Shown piece after piece: positions 16,632-26,221 of a stretch of DNA of 64,000 nt (position 1 is its first letter; each line of letters begins with the position of its first letter). Both the position numbers and the translations under genes were made by a program. This DNA comes from Marinifilum fragile JCM 15579. GTDB lineage: Bacteria > Bacteroidota > Bacteroidia > Bacteroidales > Marinifilaceae. The stretch spans positions 1-64,000 of the forward strand of contig NZ_BAZX01000008.1 in assembly GCF_001310955.1 (NCBI RefSeq). Reading direction: 5' to 3'. Under the pieces are notes generated by a model, which saw only the letters and a program-made list of their open reading frames with translations, had not been told where the DNA came from and searched no databases.

Positions 16632-17678
16632 ATGGCAACAATTAATTTTGGCGGTGTAGAAGAACAAGTAGTAACTCGTGAAGAATTTCCATTGGATAAA
16701 GCTCGCGAAGTATTAAAAGAGGAAACCATTGCAATTATTGGTTATGGAGTACAAGGGCCAGGTCAATCATTAAACCTAAAAGATAATGGCTTTAATGTAA
16801 TCATTGGTCAGCGTAAAGAATCAAAAACTTGGGATAAGGCTGTAGCCGACGGTTGGGTTCCAGGAGAAACGCTTTTCGAAATTGAAGAAGCTTTGGAAAA
16901 GGCAACTATCATCCAATACTTGCTTTCGGATGCTGGACAGATTGCTGTTTGGCCAACCGTTAAAAAATATTTGACTCCAGGGAAAGCATTGTATTTTTCT
17001 CACGGATTTGGAATCACATACAAAGAACGTACAGGTATTGTTCCTCCAAAGGATGTTGATGTAATTCTGGTTGCACCAAAAGGTTCGGGAACCAGTTTGA
17101 GAAGAATGTTCTTGGAAGGTAGAGGTTTAAATTCATCTTATGCAATTTTCCAGGATGCAACCGGAAAAGCTTTTGATAGAGTTGTTGCATTGGGTATTGG
17201 TGTTGGTTCAGGATACCTGTTCGAAACTACGTTCAAGAGAGAAGTATACTCTGATCTAACTGGTGAACGTGGAACATTGATGGGATGTATTCAGGGAATT
17301 TTTGCAGCTCAGTATGAAGTTCTTCGTGCGAATGGTCACTCTCCATCCGAAGCTTTCAACGAAACTGTTGAGGAATTGACTCAAAGTTTGATGCCATTGG
17401 TTGCTGAGAACGGTATGGACTGGATGTATGCAAATACTTCAACTACTGCACAACGAGGAGCTTTGGATTGGTGGAAGCCTTTCCGTGATGCTACCAAACC
17501 CGTTTTCGAAAAACTATACAAAGAAGTTGCTGCTGGTAATGAGGCTCAACGTTCTATCGACTCAAATAGTGAAGAAAACTATCGTGTGAAGTTGGAAGAA
17601 GAATTGAAGGAATTACGCGAAAGCGAAATGTGGCAAGCAGGAACAGCTGTTCGTAAGCTTCGCCCAGAAAATAACTAG
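16632..17678 (+). CDS. ilvC: ketol-acid reductoisomerase
   Basis: A 348-residue class I-type enzyme catalysing the Mg- and NAD(P)H-dependent isomeroreduction of acetolactate and acetohydroxybutyrate. The Rossmann motif is GYGVQGPGQ, followed by the cofactor loop GQRKESKTWDKA. The metal-binding knotted domain includes DLTGERGTLMG and EETVEEL-like Glu residues (NETVEELTQS). The second residue of the usual GYGSQG is Val rather than Ser, as in other Bacteroidota proteins. It is the last gene before the internal attenuator. Confidence 0.96.
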   Translation: MATINFGGVEEQVVTREEFPLDKAREVLKEETIAIIGYGVQGPGQSLNLKDNGFNVIIGQRKESKTWDKAVADGWVPGETLFEIEEALEKATIIQYLLSDAGQIAVWPTVKKYLTPGKALYFSHGFGITYKERTGIVPPKDVDVILVAPKGSGTSLRRMFLEGRGLNSSYAIFQDATGKAFDRVVALGIGVGSGYLFETTFKREVYSDLTGERGTLMGCIQGIFAAQYEVLRANGHSPSEAFNETVEELTQSLMPLVAENGMDWMYANTSTTAQRGALDWWKPFRDATKPVFEKLYKEVAAGNEAQRSIDSNSEENYRVKLEEELKELRESEMWQAGTAVRKLRPENN

Positions 17679-17939
17679 TGCAGTTAGTTAGGTAAAGTAG
17701 TTATTGTGTGAATGGAAGGGTGGAATATATTATTTTCTACTTTTTCATTCACATGATTACTCAAAACTCACTTTTTGAAACGGCTTGAATATCCCATATT
17801 TAGACTTGTTGAAACAAGATTTAATTTAAAGTAAATGAGGTGGGTATGGCTGAAGATTCAGCGAAAAAAATAAAATTGAATTGCTTTGAATATCGTAGCT
17901 TGTTGAGATAAATTGTTTTCTCTCATTCTTAATAGTTCT
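17679..17939. other. spacer between ilvC and the leu leader
   Basis: No gene seen. A promoter-like TAGGTTTG lies at 17940-17947, with a TTG 24 bp upstream (17913-17915), longer than the preferred 19-21 bp. A separate leuA promoter is therefore possible but weakly supported. Confidence 0.4.
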
Positions 17940-17994
17940 TAGGTTTGTTGCAGAATAAAAAAATCAACTAAAGCATTAACACAGAAACAAAAAC

Positions 17995-18084
17995 ATGATG
18001 TACGCAAGTTCATTTATTATTGGTTTAATTCTCATTCTTGATCTCATTATTATTAAAAGATCGAGTAGGAAGACTGTGTTATAA
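17995..18084 (+). CDS. leader peptide 3, upstream of leuA
   Basis: A 29-codon frame with 7 Ile, 5 Leu and 1 Val, including FIIGLILILDLIII. It ends 28 bp before an intrinsic terminator and lies about 270 bp upstream of leuA. Leu codons are much more prominent than in leader 2, consistent with control of the leucine branch by charged tRNA-Leu/Ile. Confidence 0.78.
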   Translation: MMYASSFIIGLILILDLIIIKRSSRKTVL

Positions 18085-18112
18085 TCTGAGAAAGATAAAA
18101 TGATCATAATGC

Positions 18113-18146
18113 AAAGTTCTTCCAAGATGGAGGAACTTTTTTTTTT
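18113..18146 (+). terminator. attenuator terminator 3
   Basis: Stem AAAGTTCTTCC (18113-18123) / GGAGGAACTTT (18129-18139) with one wobble, followed by a run of about ten T. It follows leader peptide 3. Confidence 0.85.
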
Positions 18147-18353
18147 ACAACAAAAACTAAGAAACGGTTGAAAGATTATTTATCAGGAGAATTATGAAAG
18201 ATTTTTTATTTAGATAATACAAAATTGATGCGAATAGCCCAAGCTATTTAAAGAGATTTTGGAGCAGTATAAATGAAAAAGACACATCATTAATTGATAG
18301 AATAATTTTTTAACAGTTTCACTATTAACCAAGTTATCAAAAACACGAAAGAA

Positions 18354-19850
18354 ATGAGTGATAAGTTATTTATTTTCGACACAACATTGCGCGATGGTGA
18401 GCAAGTGCCAGGTTGCCAATTGAATACTATTGAAAAGATTGAAGTGGCAAAAACACTTGAGGCATTAGGTGTTGATGTAATCGAAGCTGGCTTTCCGGTT
18501 TCAAGTCCAGGGGATTTTCAGTCGGTCGTCGAGATCGCTAAAGCAGTAAGTAATCCAACCATTTGTGCATTAACACGTGCGGTTGAAAAAGACATAGACG
18601 TTGCTGCTGAGGCGCTCAAGTTTGCAAAACGAGGAAGAATCCACACGGGAATTGGAACTTCACCATATCATATCAAATCAAAATTAAATTCGAATCCAGA
18701 TGAAATCCTTGAACGTGCAGTTCGTGCGGTAAAATACGCAAAGCGATATGTTGAGGATGTTGAGTTCTATGCAGAAGATGCTGGTAGATCAGACAATGAA
18801 TATTTGGCAAGAGTGGTTGAAGCGGTAATTGCTGCAGGTGCTACGGTAATTAATATTCCGGATACTACGGGTTATTGTCTTCCAGCTGAGTATGGTGCTA
18901 AAATCAAATACCTGATGGAGAATGTTTCAAATGTTCACAAGGCGATTCTATCTACTCACTGTCACAACGACTTGGGAATGGCAACAGCCAACTCATTAAG
19001 TGGGGTGATTAATGGAGCTCGTCAGGTTGAAGTTACCATTAATGGGATTGGAGAACGTGCTGGAAATACTTCATTGGAAGAAGTTGTGATGGCTATTAAA
19101 ACACATCATGATTTGCCATTGCATACTGATATCAATACCAAGGAAATTTATGGAGCAAGTCGTTTGGTATCCTCATTAATGAACATGCCAGTACAGGCCA
19201 ACAAAGCAATTGTAGGAAGAAATGCATTTGCTCACTCTTCAGGAATCCACCAGGATGGAGTTTTGAAAAACAGAGAGAACTACGAAATTATTGACCCTGT
19301 TGAAGTTGGTATCCAGGAGTCAGCAATTGTATTGACAGCACGCAGTGGTCGTGCAGCTTTGAATCACCATTTGGAGCAAATGGGTTATAATTTGTCCAAG
19401 GAAGAATTGGATGAAGCCTATTCTAATTTCTTGGTGATGGCTGACCAGCGTAAGAATTTGAGCGAGAAAGATCTTGCTGAGTTAATGGGAGAGAAGGAAA
19501 ACTTGGCTAAAACTGTAGAGTTGGAGTTGTTACAAGTTGTTTCAGGTAAATCAACCATTCCAATGGCAACGGTTCACCTTAAAATTAAAGGCGAAAGTTG
19601 TGCTGCAACTGCCGAAGGTAATGGTCCAATCGATGCTTGTTTCAATGCTGTTAAAAAACTGATCAAGCAAAAATTCACCTTGGGAGAGTTCTTGGTGCAG
19701 GCATTAACTCGAGGAAGCGATGATCTTGGAAAAGTTCACGTTCAGCTAGAACACAATGGTAAGATCGTATATGGCTTTGGTGCCAATGTAGATATTATTA
19801 CTGCTTCGGTTGAGGCCTTGGTAGATGCACTTTCGAAAGTAGTTTACTAA
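18354..19850 (+). CDS. leuA: 2-isopropylmalate synthase
   Basis: A 498-residue enzyme of the DRE-TIM metallolyase family that condenses 2-oxoisovalerate and acetyl-CoA, the first committed step to leucine. The signature [12 protein letters not shown] starts at Asp9. The metal-binding [11 protein letters not shown] lies near residue 205 and [12 protein letters not shown] follows. The C-terminal LeuA dimerisation/allosteric domain (about 365-498) is present, so leucine feedback inhibition is likely. It begins the leucine half of the operon, after the third attenuator. Confidence 0.95.
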   Translation: MSDKLFIFDTTLRDGEQVPGCQLNTIEKIEVAKTLEALGVDVIEAGFPVSSPGDFQSVVEIAKAVSNPTICALTRAVEKDIDVAAEALKFAKRGRIHTGIGTSPYHIKSKLNSNPDEILERAVRAVKYAKRYVEDVEFYAEDAGRSDNEYLARVVEAVIAAGATVINIPDTTGYCLPAEYGAKIKYLMENVSNVHKAILSTHCHNDLGMATANSLSGVINGARQVEVTINGIGERAGNTSLEEVVMAIKTHHDLPLHTDINTKEIYGASRLVSSLMNMPVQANKAIVGRNAFAHSSGIHQDGVLKNRENYEIIDPVEVGIQESAIVLTARSGRAALNHHLEQMGYNLSKEELDEAYSNFLVMADQRKNLSEKDLAELMGEKENLAKTVELELLQVVSGKSTIPMATVHLKIKGESCAATAEGNGPIDACFNAVKKLIKQKFTLGEFLVQALTRGSDDLGKVHVQLEHNGKIVYGFGANVDIITASVEALVDALSKVVY

Positions 19851-19918
19851 ATCAATATTGAATAATTGCTTGTCTCATTTTATTGGGTAAGCAAAATCCA
19901 GAATGAAAAAATAATAAA

Positions 19919-19957
19919 TAAGCCTATAGCGATAAGCTAAAGGTTAAGAGCTAAAAA
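19919..19957. repeat. AAGCTAA-rich repeat text between leuA and leuC
   Basis: The short spacer before leuC reads as near-copies of a TATAGCGATAAGCTAAAGG phrase. Related AGCTAA/AGCTGA text occurs before leuD (21382-21420) and before ilvA (24711-24777). Confidence 0.35.
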
Positions 19958-19960
19958 GAA

Positions 19961-21360
19961 ATGGAACCAAAAACATTATTTGATAAAGTATGGGATGCTC
20001 ATGTGGTTGAGAAGATCGATGGAGGTCCTAGTGTATTGTATATCGATAAACACCTGATACATGAGGTAACAAGTCCGCAGGCATTTGCTGGTCTTGAGGC
20101 TCGTGGCTTAAAAGTTTTCCGACCAGAAAAGACCATTGCTACGCCTGACCACAATATTCCAACTGTAAATCAGCATCTGAAAATTGAGGATGATTTATCC
20201 AGAAATCAGGTAGAAACTTTAACAACAAACTGTGAGAAAAATGATATTACTCTATACGGATTGAATCATCCAAAGAATGGTATTGTTCACGTGGTTGGTC
20301 CTGAATTGGGACACACGCAACCAGGTATGACTATGGTTTGTGGAGATAGCCACACTTCTACTCATGGTGCTTTTGGAGCTGTAGCTTTTGGTATTGGTAC
20401 TTCGGAAGTTGAAATGGTATTGGCTACCCAGTGTATACTTCAGCCTAAGCCAAAGAAAATGCGAATCACTGTTGATGGTGAATTGCAAAAAGGTGTAACT
20501 GCGAAAGATCTTACCCTTTACGTGATTGCTCAACTGGGAACAGGTGGGGCAACCGGGTACTTCGTGGAGTATGCAGGATCTGCAGTAAGCAACTTGACCA
20601 TGGAAGGCAGAATGACGGTTTGTAACATGAGTATTGAAATGGGTGCTCGTGGTGGAATGATTGCACCAGACGAAACCACTTTCGAATATGTAAAGGGTCG
20701 TGAATTTGCTCCTAAAGGCGAAGCTTGGGACAAAGCCATTGCCAAATGGAAAGAATTGAAGACCGATGAAGGTGCTGTGTTCGATAAGGAATACACATAC
20801 AAAGCAGAGGACATTGAGCCAATGTTGACTTATGGTACAAATCCGGGCATGGGAACAGGAATCACTGGTAACATTCCAACGGCTGAAGAAGTTGAAGCAT
20901 CGGAATTGCCAACGTTCAAAAAATCATTGGATTACATGGGCTTTGAATTGGGTGATAAACTCTTAGGTAAAAAGGTAGACTATGTATTTGTTGGAAGCTG
21001 TACCAATGGTAGAATCGAGGACCTAAGAATGTTGGCATCTCTTGTTAAAGGCAAGAAAAAAGCTGATTCGGTAACCGCATGGATCGTTCCAGGTTCCAAG
21101 CAAGTTGAAAGGCAAGCTCAGGAAGAAGGATTGGTTGAAGTATTGGAAGAAGCTGGATTTGAATTGCGTCAGCCAGGATGTTCGGCATGTTTGGCATGAA
21201 TGATGATAAGGTTCCTGCAGGAAAATACAGTGTTTCTACATCGAACAGAAATTTTGAGGGAAGACAAGGTCCTGGATCAAGAACTCTTTTGGCTAGTCCG
21301 CTAACAGCGGCAGCAGCAGCAGTTACAGGTGTAATCACCGATCCTAGAGAATTGTTTTAA
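19961..21360 (+). CDS. leuC: 3-isopropylmalate dehydratase large subunit, single-base frameshift
   Basis: The aconitase-type subunit that isomerises isopropylmalate. The first frame (19961-21199, 412 codons) carries [13 protein letters not shown] and the [4Fe-4S] cysteines in GSCTNGR and PGCSACLA. It then stops at TGA 21197-21199. The next frame (ATG 21196 to 21360) encodes exactly the missing end, DDKVP...[17 protein letters not shown], which holds substrate-binding residues. One extra A after GGCA would restore CLAMNDDKV and a normal length of about 466. The ATGA overlap could allow coupled translation of two pieces. A sequencing or assembly deletion is the simpler explanation. Confidence 0.9.
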
Positions 21361-21429
21361 TAAAATATTTACAAATATTTTTTAGCTGAAGGCGTACAGC
21401 TGGAAGCTAATCGCTTAAAAGATAGAAAA

Positions 21430-22011
21430 ATGCCAATAGATAAATTTACCGTATTAGAGTCGAGTTATGTACCTCTTCCAATTGAGAATGTAGATACGGA
21501 TCAGATAATTCCTGCACGATTTCTTAAAGCAACCAGTCGTGAAGGATTTGGAGAAAACTTGTTTAGAGACTGGAGATTTGATGCTGATGGATCAGAAAAC
21601 AAAGACTTTGTATTAAATAACCCAAAATATTCAGGACAAATTTTAGTTGCAGGTAAAAACTTCGGAAGTGGATCTTCAAGAGAACACGCAGCCTGGGCTG
21701 TTCACGATTATGGATTCAAGGTGGTAGTCAGCAGTTTCTTCGCTGACATTTTCAGAAACAATGCACTAAACAATGGAGTGTTGCCAGTAGTGGTATCTCC
21801 TGAGTTCTTAAGCAAAGTGTTTGCAGCTGTTGAAGCAGATAACAGTCAGAAATTGCTTGTAGATCTTGAAAAACAAAGCATATCACTTAATGGTGAGAAA
21901 GAGGAGTTTGAAATTAATCCTTACAAGAAAAACTGCTTGTTGAATGGATTCGATGATATCGATTACCTCCTGGATAAAAAAGAAAACATAGAAGAATTTG
22001 AACAAGAGTAA
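21430..22011 (+). CDS. leuD: 3-isopropylmalate dehydratase small subunit
   Basis: A 193-residue partner of LeuC. It has the swivel-domain signature [14 protein letters not shown] and the substrate loop [14 protein letters not shown], both intact. Length is typical. It starts 69 bp after the LeuC tail. Having an intact small subunit beside a frameshifted large subunit argues that the leucine pathway is in fact functional. Confidence 0.95.
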   Translation: MPIDKFTVLESSYVPLPIENVDTDQIIPARFLKATSREGFGENLFRDWRFDADGSENKDFVLNNPKYSGQILVAGKNFGSGSSREHAAWAVHDYGFKVVVSSFFADIFRNNALNNGVLPVVVSPEFLSKVFAAVEADNSQKLLVDLEKQSISLNGEKEEFEINPYKKNCLLNGFDDIDYLLDKKENIEEFEQE

Positions 22012-22062
22012 TTGGCCAAAGGCTGATTGCTCATCAAATAAAAATACACAATCACAGATAAA

Positions 22063-23622
22063 ATGAACGAACTGCGTAGCTTAGAAATAATGGATACCAC
22101 CCTTAGGGATGGAGAGCAGACTTCGGGAGTTAGTTTTAATGCCGACGAAAAGTTGGGTGTGGCTAAGCTCCTACTGCAATCCGTAAAAGTAGATCGATTG
22201 GAAGTTGCTTCCGCGAGAGTATCAGAAGGAGAATTTCAGGCGGTAAAACGAATTACCAAATGGGCCGAAGAAAATGGTATGATTGATAAAATCGAGGTAC
22301 TTGGATTTATTGATGGGAAAGCTTCGCTGGATTGGATTTACAAGAGTGGTGCACGTGTAGTCAACTTGTTGTCGAAAGGCTCATTAAAGCATTTGCAGGG
22401 ACAGTTGCGAAAAACTCCCGGGCAGCATGTTCAGGACGTAAAAGATGCCGTTGCTTACGCAGAAGAATTAGGCATAAAGGTGAACCTTTACCTGGAAGAC
22501 TGGTCGAATGGGATGTTAACTTCGAGAGATTACGTTTGGTACCTTTTGGATGAATTACAGAATGAGAACATACAAAGATTCATGTTGCCTGATACTTTGG
22601 GGGTAATGAACCAGGTTCAGGCTTTCGATTTTTGCTATGCTTGTCGCGAAAGGTATCCAAGACTTCATTTCGATTTTCATGCTCATAATGATTATGATTT
22701 GGCTTTGGCCAATGTGTATTCGTCGATATTGGCTGGTGTAAATGGAATTCATACCACGGTAAACGGATTGGGGGAGAGAGCTGGAAATGCTCCTCTGGCT
22801 TCGGTGGTAGGAGTAATCAAAGATCACTTGTCACGACAAATCAATGTAAATGAAGAGAAAATAAATACGGTGAGTCGTATTGTTGAAACTTTTTCAGGAG
22901 TAAGAATTCCAGCCAATAAACCTTTGGTAGGTGAGAATGTGTTTACCCAAACCTGTGGTGTTCATGCCGATGGTGATTCGAAAGACGACTTGTACTTTAA
23001 CCGATTAATGCCAGAGCGCTTTGGTCGCGAACGAAAGTATGCTTTGGGGAAAACATCCGGTAAGGCAAATATCAAGAAAAACCTGGAAGAGCTGGGAATG
23101 ACACTGGAAGAGGAAACCATGAGAAAGGTAACTCAAAGGGTGATAGAGCTTGGCGACAAGAAAGAAACCGTTACCACTGAGGATCTTCCTTATATTGTTT
23201 CTGATGTTTTGAATCAGAGCATGGAAGAAATGCCAATTTCAATAAAGCATTATTCCCTGTCTTTATCGAAAGGAATGAGACCTTTTGCATCAGTCAATTT
23301 GGAAATTAACGGACAAATGCAAGAGGGAACTGCCTCTGGAGATGGACAGTATGATGCTTTTATGAATGCAATATGGTCAGTGTACGAGCAGCTGGGAAAA
23401 GATCGACCAGTATTGAAGGATTATTTCGTGAGGATTCCTCCCGGGGGTAAAACCGATGCACTGGTAGAAACCTTAATTACCTGGGATTTTAATGGAAAAG
23501 AGTTTAAAACTCGCGGATTGGATCCCGATCAGGTTGAAGCAGCGATTAAAGCAACAGCTCGAATGTTGAACCTTTTGGAGCAACAAAACAATGTAGAAAA
23601 CAAAAAAATAAAAACAGAATAA
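22063..23622 (+). CDS. second LeuA-family synthase (citramalate/isopropylmalate synthase-like)
   Basis: A 519-residue DRE-TIM metallolyase: [15 protein letters not shown] at about residue 11, [10 protein letters not shown] for metal and base, [13 protein letters not shown], and a C-terminal LeuA-type regulatory domain (about 370-505). It is clearly distinct from leuA at 18354; for example, it has HAHND in place of HCHND. Its place between leuD and leuB fits either an (R)-citramalate synthase, feeding LeuCD/LeuB to make 2-oxobutyrate for isoleucine without threonine, or a second isopropylmalate synthase. I cannot decide from sequence alone. Confidence 0.8.
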   Translation: MNELRSLEIMDTTLRDGEQTSGVSFNADEKLGVAKLLLQSVKVDRLEVASARVSEGEFQAVKRITKWAEENGMIDKIEVLGFIDGKASLDWIYKSGARVVNLLSKGSLKHLQGQLRKTPGQHVQDVKDAVAYAEELGIKVNLYLEDWSNGMLTSRDYVWYLLDELQNENIQRFMLPDTLGVMNQVQAFDFCYACRERYPRLHFDFHAHNDYDLALANVYSSILAGVNGIHTTVNGLGERAGNAPLASVVGVIKDHLSRQINVNEEKINTVSRIVETFSGVRIPANKPLVGENVFTQTCGVHADGDSKDDLYFNRLMPERFGRERKYALGKTSGKANIKKNLEELGMTLEEETMRKVTQRVIELGDKKETVTTEDLPYIVSDVLNQSMEEMPISIKHYSLSLSKGMRPFASVNLEINGQMQEGTASGDGQYDAFMNAIWSVYEQLGKDRPVLKDYFVRIPPGGKTDALVETLITWDFNGKEFKTRGLDPDQVEAAIKATARMLNLLEQQNNVENKKIKTE

Positions 23623-23632
23623 CTTAAAAACA

Positions 23633-24703
23633 ATGGCTTACAAAATAGCAGTATTACCAGGAGATGGAATTGGTCCTGAAATTGTAGAGCAGGCAAAAAA
23701 AGTGTGCGACGCAATCGCAAAGAAATTTGGACACGAATTTGAATACACCGAGGCATTGGTGGGAGCTACCGCGATTGATCAGGTAGGAGATCCTTATCCT
23801 GATGAGACTCATGACTTGTGTATGAATTCGGATGCGGTACTTTTTGGTGCAATTGGTCATCCAAAGTTCGATAACGATCCTTCGGCTAAGGTTCGTCCAG
23901 AACAGGGACTTTTGAAAATGAGAAAGACCTTGGGATTGTATGCCAATCTTCGTCCGGTAAATACTTTCAAATCATTAATTCACAAATCACCATTGAAAAC
24001 CGAGTTGGTTGATGGTGCTGATTTTATGTGCATACGTGAGTTGACAGGTGGGATTTACTTTGGTCGTCCGCAGGGAAGAAGCGAAGATGGACAAACTGCT
24101 TACGATTCTTGTGTATATACAGCAGAAGAAATCGAGAGAATCATTCGGTTAGGATTCGAATATGCAGGAAAAAGAAGAAAAAAGCTGACCATTGTTGATA
24201 AGGCAAATGTATTGGCTACTTCAAGATTATGGAGAGAAATCGGACAGAAGGTTGCTCCTGATTATCCGGATATCGAAGTGGAATACATGTTTGTTGATAA
24301 TGCAGCCATGCAGATTATTACCTGGCCAAAGCGTTTTGATGTAATGGTTACCGAAAATATGTTTGGAGATATTCTTACCGATGAGGCAAGTGTAATTTCA
24401 GGTTCAATGGGAATGCTGCCATCAGCATCGATTGGTGTTCACACTTCTGTATTCGAGCCAATTCACGGATCGTATCCACAAGCAGCAGGCAAGAACATTG
24501 CTAATCCATGTGCAACGGTACTTTCTGCAGCCATGATGTTCGAGTATGCATTTGGCATGATGAAAGAAGGAGCTTTGATTCGCGAAGCAGTTGATCAGTC
24601 GCTAGAGGCGGGTGTAGTTACCGAAGATATTGCCGATGGAAAGAAAGCTTACTCAACATCCGAAGTAGGTGATTGGTTGGCAGAATATATAGAAAAAGCA
24701 TAA
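23633..24703 (+). CDS. leuB: 3-isopropylmalate dehydrogenase
   Basis: A 356-residue NAD-dependent oxidative decarboxylase of the isocitrate/isopropylmalate dehydrogenase family. Landmarks are [14 protein letters not shown] at the N-terminus, [10 protein letters not shown], the catalytic [13 protein letters not shown] and the metal-binding [19 protein letters not shown]. The late [20 protein letters not shown] and [11 protein letters not shown] segments fit LeuB rather than isocitrate dehydrogenase. It starts 10 bp after the preceding gene, so the two are probably translationally linked. Confidence 0.95.
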   Translation: MAYKIAVLPGDGIGPEIVEQAKKVCDAIAKKFGHEFEYTEALVGATAIDQVGDPYPDETHDLCMNSDAVLFGAIGHPKFDNDPSAKVRPEQGLLKMRKTLGLYANLRPVNTFKSLIHKSPLKTELVDGADFMCIRELTGGIYFGRPQGRSEDGQTAYDSCVYTAEEIERIIRLGFEYAGKRRKKLTIVDKANVLATSRLWREIGQKVAPDYPDIEVEYMFVDNAAMQIITWPKRFDVMVTENMFGDILTDEASVISGSMGMLPSASIGVHTSVFEPIHGSYPQAAGKNIANPCATVLSAAMMFEYAFGMMKEGALIREAVDQSLEAGVVTEDIADGKKAYSTSEVGDWLAEYIEKA

Positions 24704-24717
24704 ATAAAAAAGCGATC

Positions 24718-24769
24718 AGCTAACAGCAGTCAGCTATCAGAATGTAATGGAAGCTGGTTGCTGTTAGCT
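24718..24769. repeat. inverted repeat between leuB and ilvA
   Basis: AGCTAACAGCAGTCAGCT (24718-24735) pairs with AGCTGGTTGCTGTTAGCT (24752-24769) at 16 of 18 positions, a strong hairpin without a T-run. It could stabilise or process the transcript before ilvA. It belongs to the AGCTAA-type spacer text seen elsewhere in the operon. Confidence 0.6.
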
Positions 24770-24789
24770 CTTTAACCAAAGGGGGAAAA

Positions 24790-26055
24790 GTGACAACAAA
24801 AACAGAATATTATTATCCGAAAATGGCAGATATTGTGAAGGCCGGTCGAACGGTACAGGAAGTAGTAGAAAGTACTCCTGTATTGAAAAATATGAACCTG
24901 TCTGTAAAATATGATGCCAATATCCGTTTAAAGCGTGAAGATCTTCAGATGGTAAGATCTTATAAAATAAGAGGAGCTTACAATAAGATTGCTGGTTTAA
25001 GCAAAGTGCAACTCGAGAAAGGGATTGTATGTGCTAGTGCTGGGAATCATGCACAAGGTGTAGCATACTCATGCAAGAAATTAGGCTGTTCAGGTGTAAT
25101 TTACATGCCTGAAACAACGCCACGACAAAAAATTAAACAGGTAAAAATGTTTGGTGGCGAAAATGTCGAGGTAATCTTAATTGGTGATACTTTTGATGAC
25201 GCATCAAATCAGGCTTTGGCTGATGCAGAAGAGCATGGCAAAACCTTTATTCATCCTTTCGATGATCCGAAAATTATTGAAGGACAGGGAACCATTGGTC
25301 TTGAGATTCTACAAGATTGTCCCGATCCTATTGATTACATTATTGTACCAATAGGTGGCGGCGGTTTGGCTTCGGGACTTGGTGCATGGATAAAGGAATT
25401 CAGTCCACAGACCAAAATTATTGGCGTAGAACCGGAGGGTGCTCCATCGATGAAAACTGCATTCGAAAAAAAGGAGAATGTTTCCCTGGTAAGTATCGAT
25501 CGATTTGTGGATGGTGCTGCAGTGCAAAAAGTGGGAGACTTAACCTGGCGCATTTGTGAAAAGGTATTGGATGATGTGGTCGTGATTCCTGAAGGATTGA
25601 TTTGTTCAACAATTTTAAGATTGTACAACGAAGATGCTATTGTTGCTGAACCTGCAGGAGCATTATCCATTGCTGCTTTGGAATTGATATCGGATCAGAT
25701 AAAGGGCAAGAATGTGGTTTGTATTTTAAGTGGTAGCAATAATGATATCACAAGAATGGAGGAAATCAAGGAACGAAGTCTACTGTATGAAGGTTTGAAA
25801 CACTACTTCATTGTTCGTTTCCCTCAAAGATCAGGAGCATTAAAGGAGTTCGTTAATGATGTTTTAGATCAGGGTGATGATATTACGCACTTTGAATATT
25901 ACAAAAAACACAGTAGAGAAAAGGGGCCAGCTGTAATTGGTATCGAAGTCCGTCAACCTGAAGATTTAAAGAGATTACAGGAACGAATGACAGAAAGAAA
26001 TTTTGTTTTTGAGTACCTGAATGATAAGACTGATTTATTTCAGTTCATAGTTTAA
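24790..26055 (+). CDS. ilvA: threonine ammonia-lyase (biosynthetic threonine deaminase)
   Basis: A 421-residue PLP enzyme making 2-oxobutyrate from threonine, the entry to isoleucine. The PLP lysine is in RSYKIRGAYNK (Lys59), with CASAGNHAQGVA and the phosphate loop GGGGLASG. The C-terminus (about 335-421) is a single ACT-like regulatory domain (HYFIVRFPQRSGALKEF), shorter than the double domain of E. coli IlvA. The start is GTG at 24790, preceded by AAAGGGGGAAAA; an ATG at 24823 is the alternative. It is the last gene of the operon. Confidence 0.93.
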   Translation: MTTKTEYYYPKMADIVKAGRTVQEVVESTPVLKNMNLSVKYDANIRLKREDLQMVRSYKIRGAYNKIAGLSKVQLEKGIVCASAGNHAQGVAYSCKKLGCSGVIYMPETTPRQKIKQVKMFGGENVEVILIGDTFDDASNQALADAEEHGKTFIHPFDDPKIIEGQGTIGLEILQDCPDPIDYIIVPIGGGGLASGLGAWIKEFSPQTKIIGVEPEGAPSMKTAFEKKENVSLVSIDRFVDGAAVQKVGDLTWRICEKVLDDVVVIPEGLICSTILRLYNEDAIVAEPAGALSIAALELISDQIKGKNVVCILSGSNNDITRMEEIKERSLLYEGLKHYFIVRFPQRSGALKEFVNDVLDQGDDITHFEYYKKHSREKGPAVIGIEVRQPEDLKRLQERMTERNFVFEYLNDKTDLFQFIV

Positions 26056-26077
26056 TATTCAATGTTTATAACGATCT

Positions 26078-26116
26078 AAAAAGCGATACCTGTAAATCAG
26101 ATATCGCTTTTTTATT
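26078..26116 (+). terminator. terminator of the ilv/leu operon
   Basis: Stem AAAAAGCGATA (26078-26088) / TATCGCTTTTT (26102-26112), ending in a T run, 22 bp after the ilvA stop. Confidence 0.85.
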
Positions 26117-26221
26117 GCTCTTGTGTAGATAGTTGTATTTTGATTTTATTATGACAATAAAAATTGTTAACTTTTGACTGCCAATAAAATCAAAGAAAAC
26201 CCTAACCTTAAACACATTTGT

